From NCBI GenBank assembly GCA_023515795.1, contig JALGPX010000017.1, positions 117,907-181,906 on the forward strand: a stretch of 64,000 nt of DNA, read 5' to 3'. Below are positions 33,163 to 44,127 of this stretch, in pieces. A program made the position numbers and the translations under genes. The DNA comes from Amoeboaphelidium occidentale (taxonomy: Eukaryota > Aphelidiomycota > Aphelidea). Position 1 is the first letter of the stretch, and every line of letters starts with the position of its first letter. The notes beneath the pieces were generated by a model. That model was not told the origin of the DNA. It ran no database searches and was given only the letters and a program-made list of their open reading frames with translations.

Positions 33163-33635
33163 ATGCGATCTTCTGGTGCACGCATCCTTTTAAAATCATT
33201 GAAATCTGTTTCCGTTTCCGGTGGGGGCTGTAGACTTTTAGCTAAGCCACAGACAAGGGCACATTCCATTTTGTTATCTCAACAAATGTCGTCATCAAAG
33301 TCATTGCGCGCTGCTCTTGAAACTTTGCAGAGCACAAAGGGCATAAGTAACAGGATAATCAATGCAGTGGAAGCACAAATGGCAAAGAGCAAGAATTCAA
33401 CCGGTAATTTTGATTTTAAAAGTTAAATTTATAAATAGCACTATTAACCAGATTGCCGGTTCTAGTTGCGACATCCGTTAATGGCCCCACAGGATTCTTG
33501 GAGGGTGTTGATATTGAGAATGAGGAAGAAGATGAATGTAAGACTACATTAAGTTCAAGACCAGGTACTTATCAGTTTAGTGGTCTTACTATCTTTAATA
33601 CAGCCGCAAGGAACACTCGAATGGTGATGGCTTAG
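33163..33635 (+). CDS. Small unrecognised protein, cluster member B
   Basis: Not recognised. Exons 33163-33403 and 33439-33635 (35-nt intron) encode about 145 aa. The N-terminus is basic and Ser/Leu-rich (MRSSGARILLKSLKSVSVS), presequence-like. After the intron comes LLTRLPVLVATSVNGPTGFL and an acidic IENEEEDE run, comparable in place to the acidic motif of members A and D. A second possible intron (33538-33575, 38 nt, GTAAG..CAG) would end the protein at once after EEEDEF instead of adding a 32-residue tail; both readings are open. An AATAAA-containing 3' region follows near 33700. Confidence 0.5.
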
Positions 33636-33748
33636 ATAAGGGGCAGGGGAATAATGATCATGATGATGTTGTCGTTGTAATTGTTGATATGATGAAATAA
33701 ATGTATTAAAAATGTTAATGGCTATTTACTGTGTGTCTCTTTTCTGAA

Positions 33749-34143
33749 ATGTTCTTGCGGATTGCTACAAGAAGAATTACGCGCGCTTTTGGTTCCAAGT
33801 CGACAATATCAGCTTTAAATAGCGGAAGCAGTAGCAGAAGTGGAAGGAGTATTCGTTCATGTACGGCTTAATCGCTTTAATGTGGATTGAAAACTAAATC
33901 TTGTAGTGAGTCAAGAGCTTAGTCGAAGTTATCGGGTCAAATGCGCACAGAGTGAAATAACACCAAATTTGCCTACCTTTGGATGTCATGCTTCCATCGC
34001 AGCTCTTAGCATCAAAGGTATTCCATCCTTAAGTACGAATTTACGCTGTTGTAGGCGCAAATATGATCACATTGGCATCCTCCTCAGACACAGCATCCTT
34101 ACTTCTATTATGTCCTCCCACAAATGACTCTGAGGATATCTGA
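33749..34143 (+). CDS. Small unrecognised protein, cluster member C
   Basis: Not recognised. Three exons (33749-33860, 33907-34017, 34055-34143; introns 46 and 37 nt) give 103 aa. The N-terminus MFLRIATRRITRAFGSKSTI is strongly basic and amphipathic, typical of a mitochondrial targeting sequence, followed by a Ser/Arg stretch. The last exon encodes GANMITLASSSDTASLLLL and a short acidic end, NDSEDI. Splice sites were chosen from GT..AG signals, intron length and open frame alone. GANMI is shared with member D at an equivalent place. No domain known to me. Confidence 0.45.
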
Positions 34144-34222
34144 TAGTTCTTTTAAATAGAATCTTGTTGTATTTAATTTATTCCGTCCGAATGGCCCAAT
34201 ATTTTTCTGCTACTCAACGACG

Positions 34223-34550
34223 ATGTTCACAGCATCAGCATCATTTCGACAGGGAATTAGAACAGCCACCGGAAGCCGTAGAATACTTTCACTAAGCGCA
34301 ATAAGTACAACTTCCACTGACAGTAAAATACGAATAACCCGTAATAGGATCTCTAAACACGACACGAAGCGGTGCAAATATGATATCACGAACAATGATC
34401 ACGAACAGTGCTTCATTACGCATGAGCCTTTTGGGTGCCAGAACATCAGCACTTAGCGGAACAGCTCAATTAAGTGGATTTATTTCTATGCATTCTACTT
34501 CCATACAGACTCTTATGGATTCTTGTGAGGAAGAGGATGAAGGTACATGA
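34223..34550 (+). CDS. Small unrecognised protein, cluster member D
   Basis: Not recognised. Exons 34223-34304 and 34348-34550 (43-nt intron; a 25-nt alternative from 34323 keeps the same frame) give 94 aa. N-terminus MFTASASFRQGIRTATGSRR is presequence-like; the body is Ser/Thr/Arg-rich; the end is LMDSCEEEDEGT. A further possible intron (34543-34574) would change the last residues to EEEDEDF, close to the alternative end of member B. Splicing is inferred from signals only. The class I HDAC starts about 140 bp downstream on the same strand. Confidence 0.45.
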
Positions 34551-34687
34551 CAACTGGCACAATGTAATGACTAGACTTTTAGACTGCTGACAGATTAGTT
34601 CATGGAAGATATTATAGCTGCTGCGATGATATGCGCACAGAATAAAAAACTCTTTTGTTTTCTATTAAAATTTTGTTCTTTCAAAGC

Positions 34688-36151
34688 ATGACAGGAAAGT
34701 TCACAGAACGATACGAACCAATTACAACAAGCGCAAGCACGAGCAGAACACAGACACATTCAAAATCGAAAGTTGCGTACTTTTACGATGAAAGGGTCGG
34801 TCATTTTCACTATGGCCTTTATCATCCAATGAAGCCACATCGATTAACACTCACTCACTCTCTAATTTGTGCTTACGATTTACAAAAGAAGATGACATGC
34901 TACAGGGCCAGGCCTGCGCTTAAACAAGAGCTTTGTACTTTCCATTCCGAAGATTACATTTCGTTTCTGCAAAGAGTAACACCTGAGAATTCGCATGAGT
35001 TTGGTGAGCTATTGGAGCGATTCAATTGCGCTGATGATTGCCCTGTGTTTGATGGCATGTATGACTTCTGTAAGCTGTACACTGGCGGTAGTTTGGAAGG
35101 TGCTAGAAAGCTGATATCTGGTTCAAGCGATATTTGTATTAATTGGTCTGGTGGTTTGCATCATGCCAAAAAGTTTGAAGCTTCTGGGTTTTGTTATGTT
35201 AATGATATTGTTGTGGCTATTCTGGAGCTGCTTCGTTATCATCCTCGCGTTATGTATATTGATATCGACATTCATCACGGCGATGGTGTTCAAGAAGCTT
35301 TTTATACCACAGACAGAGTAATGACTGTTAGTTTTCACAAATTTGGCGAGGGCTTCTTTCCTATGACTGGCGAGCTTTATGAAGTTGGTCATGGGCAAGG
35401 AAAGTATTATTCTGTTAATGTTCCATTGAAAGAAGGTGTCACGGATGAACAGTACTTTTACTTGTTCAAGAGTGTTGTTTCTGCATGTGTAGAATCATAC
35501 AGGCCTTCTTGTATTGTTTTACAATGTGGTGCGGATTCTCTCGGTGGAGATAAACTTGGTTGTTTCAATCTGTCTATTAAAGGCCACGGTGCATGTGTTG
35601 ATTTTACTTCAAAGTTTGGCATTCCTATGCTTGTGTTGGGAGGTGGAGGATATCGGATAAAGAATGTCAGTAGATGTTGGGCATATGAAACTGGGGTTCT
35701 TTTACAACAGCAGCTTCCTAACGAACTTCCGTATACGGAATATGTTGATTATTTTGCTCCAGGTAATTTGTTATTCTCCGTTACCTTTTATGTTCTAGAT
35801 TATACTTTACATCCCATGCTTTCCACTCAAAGTGATAGATCCTTGGGTTTATCCAATAGCTCAAGAGATCTCCCAAACAGAAATAGTCAGCAAACGGTTG
35901 AATTCATACGGACCAAAATATTGGAGCAACTTCGTGTTCTTCCAAGTTCTCCATCAGTTCAGATGCAATACATACCTCCATCATTGTCGGGAGAATTATC
36001 AGATTATGAGGATGAAATTGAACAACTGAACGAGTCAGAAAAGGAGATGCAAGAGTACACCCAGAGAATACAGCTGGAAAATGATCAAAAGGCTGTAATC
36101 GCTGATTACTATGATAATGCATATGATCATGATATGCACGATTTCGTTTGA
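34688..36151 (+). CDS. Class I histone deacetylase (Rpd3/Hos2/HDAC3 type)
   Basis: Zinc-dependent lysine deacetylase of co-repressor complexes. Exons 34688-35762 and 35799-36151. Signatures: [15 protein letters not shown] near the N-terminus, catalytic His pair in GGLHHAKK, Zn ligands in [15 protein letters not shown] and [18 protein letters not shown], and [19 protein letters not shown]. The FAPDYTLHP motif is restored only when the 36-nt intron 35763-35798 is removed; that intron is in frame and has no stop, so uncorrected ORFs carry 12 extra residues. The HxY-like start and YTLH end resemble the HDAC3/Hos2 branch. ATG at 34688 is the first one in frame. The C-terminal ~100 residues are acidic and variable. 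Confidence 0.95.
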   Translation: MTGKFTERYEPITTSASTSRTQTHSKSKVAYFYDERVGHFHYGLYHPMKPHRLTLTHSLICAYDLQKKMTCYRARPALKQELCTFHSEDYISFLQRVTPENSHEFGELLERFNCADDCPVFDGMYDFCKLYTGGSLEGARKLISGSSDICINWSGGLHHAKKFEASGFCYVNDIVVAILELLRYHPRVMYIDIDIHHGDGVQEAFYTTDRVMTVSFHKFGEGFFPMTGELYEVGHGQGKYYSVNVPLKEGVTDEQYFYLFKSVVSACVESYRPSCIVLQCGADSLGGDKLGCFNLSIKGHGACVDFTSKFGIPMLVLGGGGYRIKNVSRCWAYETGVLLQQQLPNELPYTEYVDYFAPGNLLFSVTFYVLDYTLHPMLSTQSDRSLGLSNSSRDLPNRNSQQTVEFIRTKILEQLRVLPSSPSVQMQYIPPSLSGELSDYEDEIEQLNESEKEMQEYTQRIQLENDQKAVIADYYDNAYDHDMHDFV

Positions 36152-36207
36152 GTTTTATCTGATTATTTTATTTGAGTTTATTAAATGGATTTGTTCTTGT
36201 TCTCTTT

Positions 36208-36738
36208 TTAATTGAGAAGTGTCATGAATACTGACACCAAAGCTGTGACAAGAACAGCAAAGGATGGGCCACTTCTTTCTGCAGAACTCTTCGCAGGCTG
36301 TGAAGTATTGTTCTGAGGTGCTGGACTTTGTGCTGGTAATGTAGGCATAGTTGGTGTACCTGGTTGTCCTTGCTGAACAGGCTGTCCTTGATTTCCTTGT
36401 TGTCCCGTCTGATTCGCACTAGTTCTGACAATTCTTCCTGCAGGGCCCATAATTCTTCCATCGGGTAAGACAACGAATCCTGGAGGATAACCTTGAGCTT
36501 GCGGAAACTGCCCATTGTTGCCTCCCTGCGAACCCAAATTTTGACCACCGTTCATTTGATCTGTCGGCATGGTGTTTGTTTGTCCTTGCGGAAACCCTTG
36601 CTGATTATTCATACCATTATTTCCTGCTGCAGGTACTGGAGCTGGGCTTACACCTTGTTGCCCTTGAGCAGGCTGTTGTGCCATAGACGTGGAAGCAATC
36701 AAGGCTAAACTCAAAAATATATACTCTTGAAGTTTCAT
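36208..36738 (-). CDS. Secreted Gln/Gly/Pro-rich protein, probable GPI anchor
   Basis: Single-exon 176-residue protein. Residues 1-20 form a clear signal peptide (hydrophobic YIFLSLALIASTSMA, cleavage likely before QQ). The body is low-complexity Gln, Gly, Asn and Pro with a compact VVLPDGRIMGPAGRIVR segment. The last ~20 residues are hydrophobic (FAVLVTALVSVFMTLLN) after a small-residue Ser/Gly site, the pattern of a GPI-attachment signal. It is probably a cell-wall or surface-coat protein. Composition differs sharply from neighbouring housekeeping genes, as is usual for fast-evolving surface proteins. No homologue recognised. Confidence 0.8.
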   Translation of the reverse strand: MKLQEYIFLSLALIASTSMAQQPAQGQQGVSPAPVPAAGNNGMNNQQGFPQGQTNTMPTDQMNGGQNLGSQGGNNGQFPQAQGYPPGFVVLPDGRIMGPAGRIVRTSANQTGQQGNQGQPVQQGQPGTPTMPTLPAQSPAPQNNTSQPAKSSAERSGPSFAVLVTALVSVFMTLLN

Positions 36739-36899
36739 TTTCCTTTAAGTTCTTATAAGTTACCAATTCTGAGAATAAAAAATGGTTTGTAAACTGCTGT
36801 ATTTATGTAAAGATTTGGGTTGGACTAATTGGTTAGCTTGATTTACCAATTGTTGTTTAGGAGCATTTGATTGGTAAGATTTTGGGTAAGGGATCAAAA

Positions 36900-39800
36900 C
36901 TATGCACTGTCGACAACATTAGGCTGAGCCTCACTCGACTCGGCAGGCTTTGGATTCTCAGATGGCGGGAAAAGTTCTAAGGTATTAGTGCAAACAGAGG
37001 ATGACTTACCGCTTCTGATATTGGGAAGAAAGCGTTCAACTTTATCCCAAGTCAAAAGCCAAAGACTGTTTTGATTATTAGCATCTTCCAGATCCCCGAA
37101 GTATCCAGATACTCCAATAACAAGAATCATGCTCTTTAGAATTTCGTACGTAGAATCGGCCTAAAATTAGTAAACAACATGAGAAATCTTACCAAATCAG
37201 ATTCAAGTCCATGATTTTCCAACGCATTTTCCTTTGACTTAATCCCACACTCATAATACTCCTTCAATATGTCTAAGATACGGCCCCATACAGTGTCAAC
37301 TGCAGAAGAGTCTAACCGTTCGATCAAATGTGGGACGTATTTGAGAAACAGTGTTCGCAGAAGAGCACAAGCTCTGCTTCTGACTTCATCCATGTTAATA
37401 GACTTTGAGTCTTCCACATCAGAATTATTGTTGGACACTAAATCCTCAAGTAATGGAAACAAGACTGAATTGAAAATCTTATCGTATCGAACATGTTCCA
37501 TCTTAACGGGAGAAATGAACTCGGGTTGTAACAGTATTTTCTGGAGAAAATTCATAGCCTGTTGCCGTATTTCTCTGGATGGATGACAGCATTGTGTTCC
37601 AATATGAGAAAGAAGAGGCATCCAATAAGAATTCCAATCAGAATCATCTTCTAACCAAGGAGGAACCAAAATTGTTAGGTGATACAATAAGTCCAATGAC
37701 ATCTTAGCCTTACTATAAAAGAAGTCAATATACTGCTGAAGCGGAGAAACACTGATTTGCTGAGTAGGAGAGCCGCCAGAAGCGTAACCAGATGAAGTTG
37801 CAGCAGATAAGTTTTTCGCAACAGAGGAAGCAATTAAAGTAGTTTGGCTGGAATTAAAATCCCCTTGGATTGATACTGACGAATTAATTAATTTCGCAGA
37901 GGTATCGACAAAATTGACGAGTAAATCAAGCGTTGCAGAAAAGGCTTGTGGATTAATTCTTGCATTTGAGTTTGATGAAAAAGCCTGAACGATTCTCTCA
38001 GTAGTCAAATAGTAAGAATCTACAGACTCGAATAAAGCAATATCCTTGTTTCCAACTACAGATGAGTTATTACTGTCTCCGAGCTGGGCAAGAGTCTTGG
38101 ACAAACTGTTAGCAAAGATAGGAAATATCTTGTTCATGAAATAATCCAGTTCGTTAGCTGCTAAAGAGTGTGATAGTAAAGCAGAGAATCCCCCGGAGAA
38201 ACACTGCGCGCAAGCAACAAGGTAACTAGAGCAGCCATGAGGAACCTTTGAAAAACTCTTCATTTTCGGTTTGGTATTTTCATTCTTAGCAGAAAGCGAT
38301 GTTTCGTTCAATGGCTCAGAAAGCACCTCGATAGTTTCACTTATGATTTCTCCGATTTCTGAGTCTTCTGTTTGCTTGAGTAAATATAAAAGATTAATTA
38401 CAATTCTTTTAGTCAAACTGTAGTGAACCACGCGAGCTTTCAAAATAGGATCCAAAATAAGATTCTTCAGTAAAGATTTAACTTGTGCGCAACGATCAAT
38501 TAAGTTTCCCCCAAAAATCTTGAACAATAATTCAATGGAAAAGAGAGCTCTACTATATCTCGGCTTCAGACTAGATAGTGCAATGTTCTCTTCAAGAATA
38601 TCTTGAACTGGTGCAAAGACACTGTCGCATAATAATTCAAACCCTTTATCTCCATAAGATGTACTCTTTTCTAATAGCAGAGTACTGAGATTGAGTTCCC
38701 CAACAACATCGGCACAGCTCTTTTCAGCATCCAAAAACTTGCTCTCGTCAATGTCCGCGTAAGCAGGGTCGTCAAGTAAATAAGAATTTTCATCTCCATC
38801 TTCATCGTTATTATCACTATAACCGCTAGCACTACCACTTGAGGACGGCATCAAGAAATTGCTCAAAGCAGAGAACAATGAGTTCTGACCAGATTGAAAA
38901 TTTCTTTTTGACGGGCTGATAGCTGCTGTCGTTAAAGGCAAATGTATCTTATTCAGAAGTGTATAATCAGTCAAGTTAATATCTACAACTTTTATCAATT
39001 CTTGAGGAGAAAGACCGTTCGAGTAGAATGTAAACAAGATATCATATACTTGTTTCCAGGACTTTTCAAGGGTGAGTGACTCGGAGTAAAACTCGTTCAA
39101 GACCCTAAAACCGACCAATGCAGACAGTTGACTCTTGAAGTTCCGTGAAAAATTGCGGATAAACGCGATTCTGCCAGGAGCAGAATTGGCCGTGACTCTG
39201 CTTGTTCGCAAGATCGCCTCAATTAATTGATCAAGAACATCATAAAGACCATAGTAGAATGCAAGTGAACACAATTGATAATACGCTCCAATAGCCTTCT
39301 GCAAAATAAGCTGATTATCGTCTGCAGAGGAATGAAATGTGTAGATAATTGAAGTTGCGAATATTTTGTAGATTTTCATAAATAGCAAGCGGTCAAAAGC
39401 TATCCTATTGGTATCAATGTTGTTTAGGGATTCGCTGATTTCGGAATCTTTCGCTGAAGCCCCAGATTCTGACAACTTCTGATTAAACTTGCGTTGAATT
39501 TCCTGATACTTCAAACCCACTTCTAAGTGAGAATGTTCTTCAGGCATGATAATTTCGTTATTCTTGATTCCTTCATAAATATCGTCAAGATATTCCTTTT
39601 CAAAATCTTTGCCATTATTTGTACCTCGCAAGTTCTTTCTGAAATCTTCTTTTGTCATTCTTCGCTTAACTTGAGGATTATGCAAGTCTGTATTCAACAT
39701 AATAATTGCGTAAGACAAGACAAAAATAACATCAGTGTTTTCGAAATTGATGGTGTGCTCACTCTTATTGGAACTTTGATGTTCGAAAAAGGTTCTTGAA

Positions 39801-42325
39801 AAAGCTTCAACAACACGCTGGATCTGCTGAGCTTCCCCCGGCAATCTAAACTTCTCCAGCAGCATTCTCAATGCTTCATCAATACGCAGCGATTCTCCTC
39901 TCCAATTAAACTTGTCCACAAACTTATTAAGGATCTTAACATTGGCTGGTTTTCCCATAAATTCTCCAAGTTGCTTCTTATCAAGACCAGGGGCGTTAAA
40001 CAAGTAGTCAGTCAGTTCATCTTCATACTTTTCCGTCTCAGATTCCGCAGCAGTCAACAGTTTCTCCTTCTTCAAAAAAGCAAAACATTCTTTTGCTGAT
40101 GCATTATTGAATAATGCAACTGAATGTAGGATAAGCTTCTTATGAGCAATACGATCGACTGACTTCTTGATTTCATTGGTATTCGTAACTAAATCTTTCA
40201 TGTCAATGGCACCGTCTTCCTTTGATAATACAAGAAAAGTTTTAGATATTTGATTCAAGAAGAGAACCATCAGATCCAAACTAATCGCTCCACTGCCTCT
40301 GATGAGATTAAATCCACCAGGAGGACTAATTCCCGCTGGCTCCTCAATTGATCTTCCAAAGAAATCATCTCCGGAATCATCTTGGTTTTGGTTTTCATCA
40401 CCAGATGTGTAGTCGCCGTTAGAATTTCTTCGTAGAAAGTACAGCCTTTGAATTTCCAACTCATAACCGCCCCCGATAAGCAGTGTCTTACATAGCAAAA
40501 CCATAATTATTTCAAAGATATCAATCGCTTCCACATCCGTATCATATCTCAAAAAGCTGAACAGCAAAAAGTCTCTGCTGTTTCTTAGAAAGTAATGCAA
40601 AGTGTCAAGAATAAGTTCACGTGTTTCAATCGAATTGTTAGTAGACTTCCTAGAATACGACGAAGGATCAACCACATCTCCTTTGGCTCTGTTATTAGAC
40701 TTGATTGTTCTTGTGAACAGCTCTGTGACTGGAATACTGTCTGCCTGAGCCTGTTTGTGAACATCATCAAGTATGTCTGTATCTTCTTTTACCCATTCAC
40801 AGCCATACCTAACGAAGTATTCAGTGCATCTCTTGACGTACTTTTTGTTCTTTTTTATGGTACCAGCTGGAAAATTTGACCCACTTATATTCAGGGTGCT
40901 TTCGTACTCTCTTAAAAGCATGATCAAATAGTATTCTTGGTGAATATACAGATCTCTTCCAAAAATTTCAAATAACAAAGTTGTAGTGCGAAGAGAATTA
41001 CTCAGTAAATTCATGTTATAGTTTAAAAATGAATATCTGGTTAATTGTAAAAGACTTTTGATTACATCGTCCTCAAACACTTTTCTAATTGACAATCGAG
41101 TCTTGAACATTTCGCCGCCAACAATTAGTAGATGCTCAAGAACATTCAGACCAATGATTCTCATAGATTCCGTATTCTTAGCATCGCCTGTATCAAATAG
41201 CCCGTTTAGAAACTTAAGAAAATCCTTAAGAAACTGATCTCCAAAAGGCGCTTGTTTCATATATCCTTTATCGAGATGGAACTGCGACTGAGGCAGATTC
41301 TGGCCCGATCGCGATGCGTGGAGATTCAGAGCTGAGCTGATAACTTGTTGAGGAGAACTTGGAACATTAATATGAACAAAGTCATCATTAGGACCACTTG
41401 TGCCTGAAACCGGCGCATCGAACAGGCTTTTATCTTCAACTCCTACAGGATCAACAGCAGTCCTTGGAGTAATGATGGAGCTTCTACGCTCATGCATCTT
41501 TGAAAATACTATCTGTATCATTTCTATCAAAGCAGTTTCAGCGCTACGCCTTAGAAGTTCACCAAGTCGCATTTGAAAGCACATTGAAAACGCCGTCTCC
41601 ATACATTCCCATACCTCCTTGTCTCCCAAGTAAGCTCCAACTTCACTTGTTAAACATTTCTTCAATACTTGCAATATTTTCAATAAGACAACTTCGTCAG
41701 TGCTTGCGTCCGTTGCTTCAAACTTGCAATGTGTCGCAGCATAAATTATTTTAGCACCAGCAAGTTTAACATTCTTATTGGACAAATTCAATAAGCCATA
41801 AGATATCAGCTTCTCAATTGATGTTAAAGCAGCCCCTGTTATTGGACCAGTTGTATTTGGCGAAACAATAACTCTGAGGAACGGGTCAACCACCTCGCAA
41901 ATGTCCATCGAACTCAAGTCATCGACCTGCTCAAGAAGCTCTTTAAGTCTAGAAAACGATAAAATCAACGGCGACTCTTCCTCACTCTCCTCTGGAAAGA
42001 ATAGCGGCCCAGCCGGAGATGTTGTGTCGGTTTGTGCGTTCTCAGTGCCTGGCCCAGGACTTCCATCAGATTTTCCAGACAACGAATTAGAAACAGATTC
42101 CCCGGGCTGTGGGCTTGCAGCAGCCGATGACATCATCATAAGTCCATGAGAATGTGTGACTTGGAACAATGCATTTCTCCAGCGAGCATTCCTTCTCATG
42201 CAAGATATCACAGAATGAACCTGTAAAAGCACAACTTGAGACCAGTGCAGAACATTCTGAGCTTCCAAAACTGAAGGCTCTCTTATTCTGAAGTCGCTTG
42301 AAAGTTGTGGAATGTTGTCAGCCAT
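36900..42325 (-). CDS. ARF guanine nucleotide exchange factor, GBF1/Gea type
   Basis: Large Sec7-domain factor that loads GTP on ARF at the cis-Golgi for COPI coat recruitment. Exons 42325-37193, 37160-37010, 36976-36900 (introns 32 and 33 nt) give 1786 aa. The Sec7 domain spans about residues 705-900: KQLGEFMGK, the catalytic-Glu loop FRLPGEAQQIQRVVEAFSR, FVLSYAIIMLNTDLHNPQV, and FRKNLRGTNNGKDFEKEYL; the last is GBF1/Gea-specific, distinguishing it from BIG/Sec7p. DCB and HUS regions precede it, HDS regions follow. The second intron (36977-37009) is in frame and stopless; removal gives SELFPPSENPKP at the C-terminus. Start codons of this gene and HAT1 are 65 bp apart, divergent. Confidence 0.93.
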
Positions 42326-42390
42326 GCTTTGCTTGAAAGGAAAAGATTTTTGTTACAAACGCAAAGTATTGCAATTCTCAAAGCGAAAAG

Positions 42391-43833
42391 ATGTTACCAA
42401 TTCAGCGCAAGAGAAACAGAGACTCAGAAGAATGGACAACGAATTCTGTAGAGGCCACTTTGCTTTATTTTATCAGCCCTGCTGAGCACGGGAATATCGC
42501 AGAAATTCTATCCGGAAAAGGCAGCGACAATTTGGGATGTCAGCCGTTCTTTACTTATCCCTTTTTCGATAAGGGCAAAGACGACGAAGGAGATGACGAT
42601 AACGAGTCTGCTTCTTCAGTATCATCTACAGCTGAGATACTTTACGGCTTCAAAGATTTGAGCATAAAAGTCGTTTACTCCACCAGAAGTTTCAGGTTTC
42701 TCATTAACGTAAAGTACTCAGAGAAGAAAGCGTTTTCTAATGAAATGAATGAAATTGTGTTGCCCCTGCTTTCCAAGACTTTTGGTTCTGACAGGGAATC
42801 CTGCATGTTGGCGAAGGACATGGAATGGACGCTTGATTCGGAATTGTTTGTTGCATGGCTAAAGGAAGAGTCTGAAGGATCGTTTGGTATCGATTACTCT
42901 TCTTTCAGTACTTCTGTGCAAAGCTATCCTGGTAAGCAAGCTGAGTTGCTTAAGTTCAGACTGGAAGAAGCGCCAGAAGATTGGCTCAAAGTTCACAGTC
43001 GCATGGAAATGCTCATGTACTTTTTTATTGAAGGAGCATCTACTATTCTTCCTCCTGAAAATGAAGAGGCTGATCCTGCGTGGACTATTCTGTTGATGAT
43101 ATCTCTTGAGACTAACGACATTCTTGGTATTTGCACTTTGTTCGATTTCTTTCAGTTTCCGGTGAAAGATGATGCTGGGAATTTACTAGACAGGAAGAGG
43201 CTTAGATTGTCTCAAATGCTAATTGTACCTCCATATCAGAAGAAAGGGCTTGGTTGGTCAATTTATGAATATGTTTATAATGAAATGGTTTTAAAAGATG
43301 CAGCTGTTGTTGACTTCTGTGTAGAAGATCCTACTGAAGAATTCACGAATTTAAGAATGACTTATGACTTACAGTATCTCATTACATGCGCTACAGGTCC
43401 TGGTTATGAAGCGAGAAAACTGTTGATGCCATTTTTCGAGGCGGTAAAGGCTTCTGTTGATAAAACAGAACAAAGAGCTAAATTTCCTAGCATTTCTAAT
43501 TCGGATGAAATGCAGGAAGCAAGATCTTTATTGAAATTATCCAAGAATGAGTTTATCGCTGTGTGTGAAATGTTTATGCTGTTAAAAATCAAAGTTGAAT
43601 CGAAGAAGTCAAAATCAGCTAGCAAGAACAATTTTCTATTGAAGGAATTCAGATTCTGGGTAAAAAAGAGAATTTATAAGAAGAATGAGGATGTTCTTGA
43701 GAATATGAAGACTGAAGCGATCGAACAGGGCATTGATGGAGATGAATTGGTGAAGCAGAAGGTCGATGAAACGTATCAGAACCTCCTGGTTAATGATTAT
43801 GAGCGAATTATTGATTGCCTAAGAATTAAATAA
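42391..43833 (+). CDS. HAT1: Histone acetyltransferase HAT1 (type B)
   Basis: Cytosolic/nuclear acetyltransferase that modifies newly made histone H4 on Lys5 and Lys12 with the RbAp46/Hat2 chaperone. Single exon, 480 aa. The N-terminal HAT1 domain begins DSEEWTTNSVEATLLYFI, followed by an acidic insert (~70-82). The catalytic GNAT core contains QMLIVPPYQKKGLGWSIYEY, the acetyl-CoA loop, and the DFCVEDPTEEFTNLRMTYDL region typical of HAT1 (VEDPSP/E..F..LRD). The lysine-rich C-terminal ~100 residues match the family's helical end. The stop TAA is part of an AATAAA. Confidence 0.95.
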   Translation: MLPIQRKRNRDSEEWTTNSVEATLLYFISPAEHGNIAEILSGKGSDNLGCQPFFTYPFFDKGKDDEGDDDNESASSVSSTAEILYGFKDLSIKVVYSTRSFRFLINVKYSEKKAFSNEMNEIVLPLLSKTFGSDRESCMLAKDMEWTLDSELFVAWLKEESEGSFGIDYSSFSTSVQSYPGKQAELLKFRLEEAPEDWLKVHSRMEMLMYFFIEGASTILPPENEEADPAWTILLMISLETNDILGICTLFDFFQFPVKDDAGNLLDRKRLRLSQMLIVPPYQKKGLGWSIYEYVYNEMVLKDAAVVDFCVEDPTEEFTNLRMTYDLQYLITCATGPGYEARKLLMPFFEAVKASVDKTEQRAKFPSISNSDEMQEARSLLKLSKNEFIAVCEMFMLLKIKVESKKSKSASKNNFLLKEFRFWVKKRIYKKNEDVLENMKTEAIEQGIDGDELVKQKVDETYQNLLVNDYERIIDCLRIK

Positions 43834-43834
43834 A
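43829..43834 (+). terminator. Putative poly(A) signal overlapping the HAT1 stop codon
   Basis: AATAAA that includes the HAT1 TAA stop (43831-43833), the same arrangement as in the aldehyde dehydrogenase gene. Motif evidence only. Confidence 0.4.
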
Positions 43835-44127
43835 TCAGCTGCTGCTTCTTTATACCGCAACCTCAAGACGTTGACAAATTCGCATGTCGCTCAGTTCAAC
43901 ACCTTAGCACGCTGCTTCCAGATGAAGAAGATCCTGACACAACGACGCAACAGCCCAGTGAAAATATCAGGAGCTCCTCGTCAAAACTTACTATGCTTAT
44001 ACCTAGCTGGTTTAAATCATTCACAAGAGGGTGAACCTGTCTTGTCAGGAGATAATGATCGTCGCAAATGGTCGCAAAGTCTGATTTCGACCTCAAACAG
44101 AACGCCACATTCAATTTCTAGCCGCAA
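43834..44127. other. HAT1-glycogen synthase intergenic region
   Basis: 294 bp between two same-strand genes. The HAT1 frame stays open for 66 codons after its stop (to TGA at 44032), with a low-complexity LLPDEEDPDTTTQQPSENI stretch. A second plus-strand frame has an ATG ORF (MKKILTQRRN...) that overlaps the next start codon, and a minus-strand ORF also covers the region. None resembles a protein I know. It should contain the glycogen synthase promoter. Confidence 0.4.
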
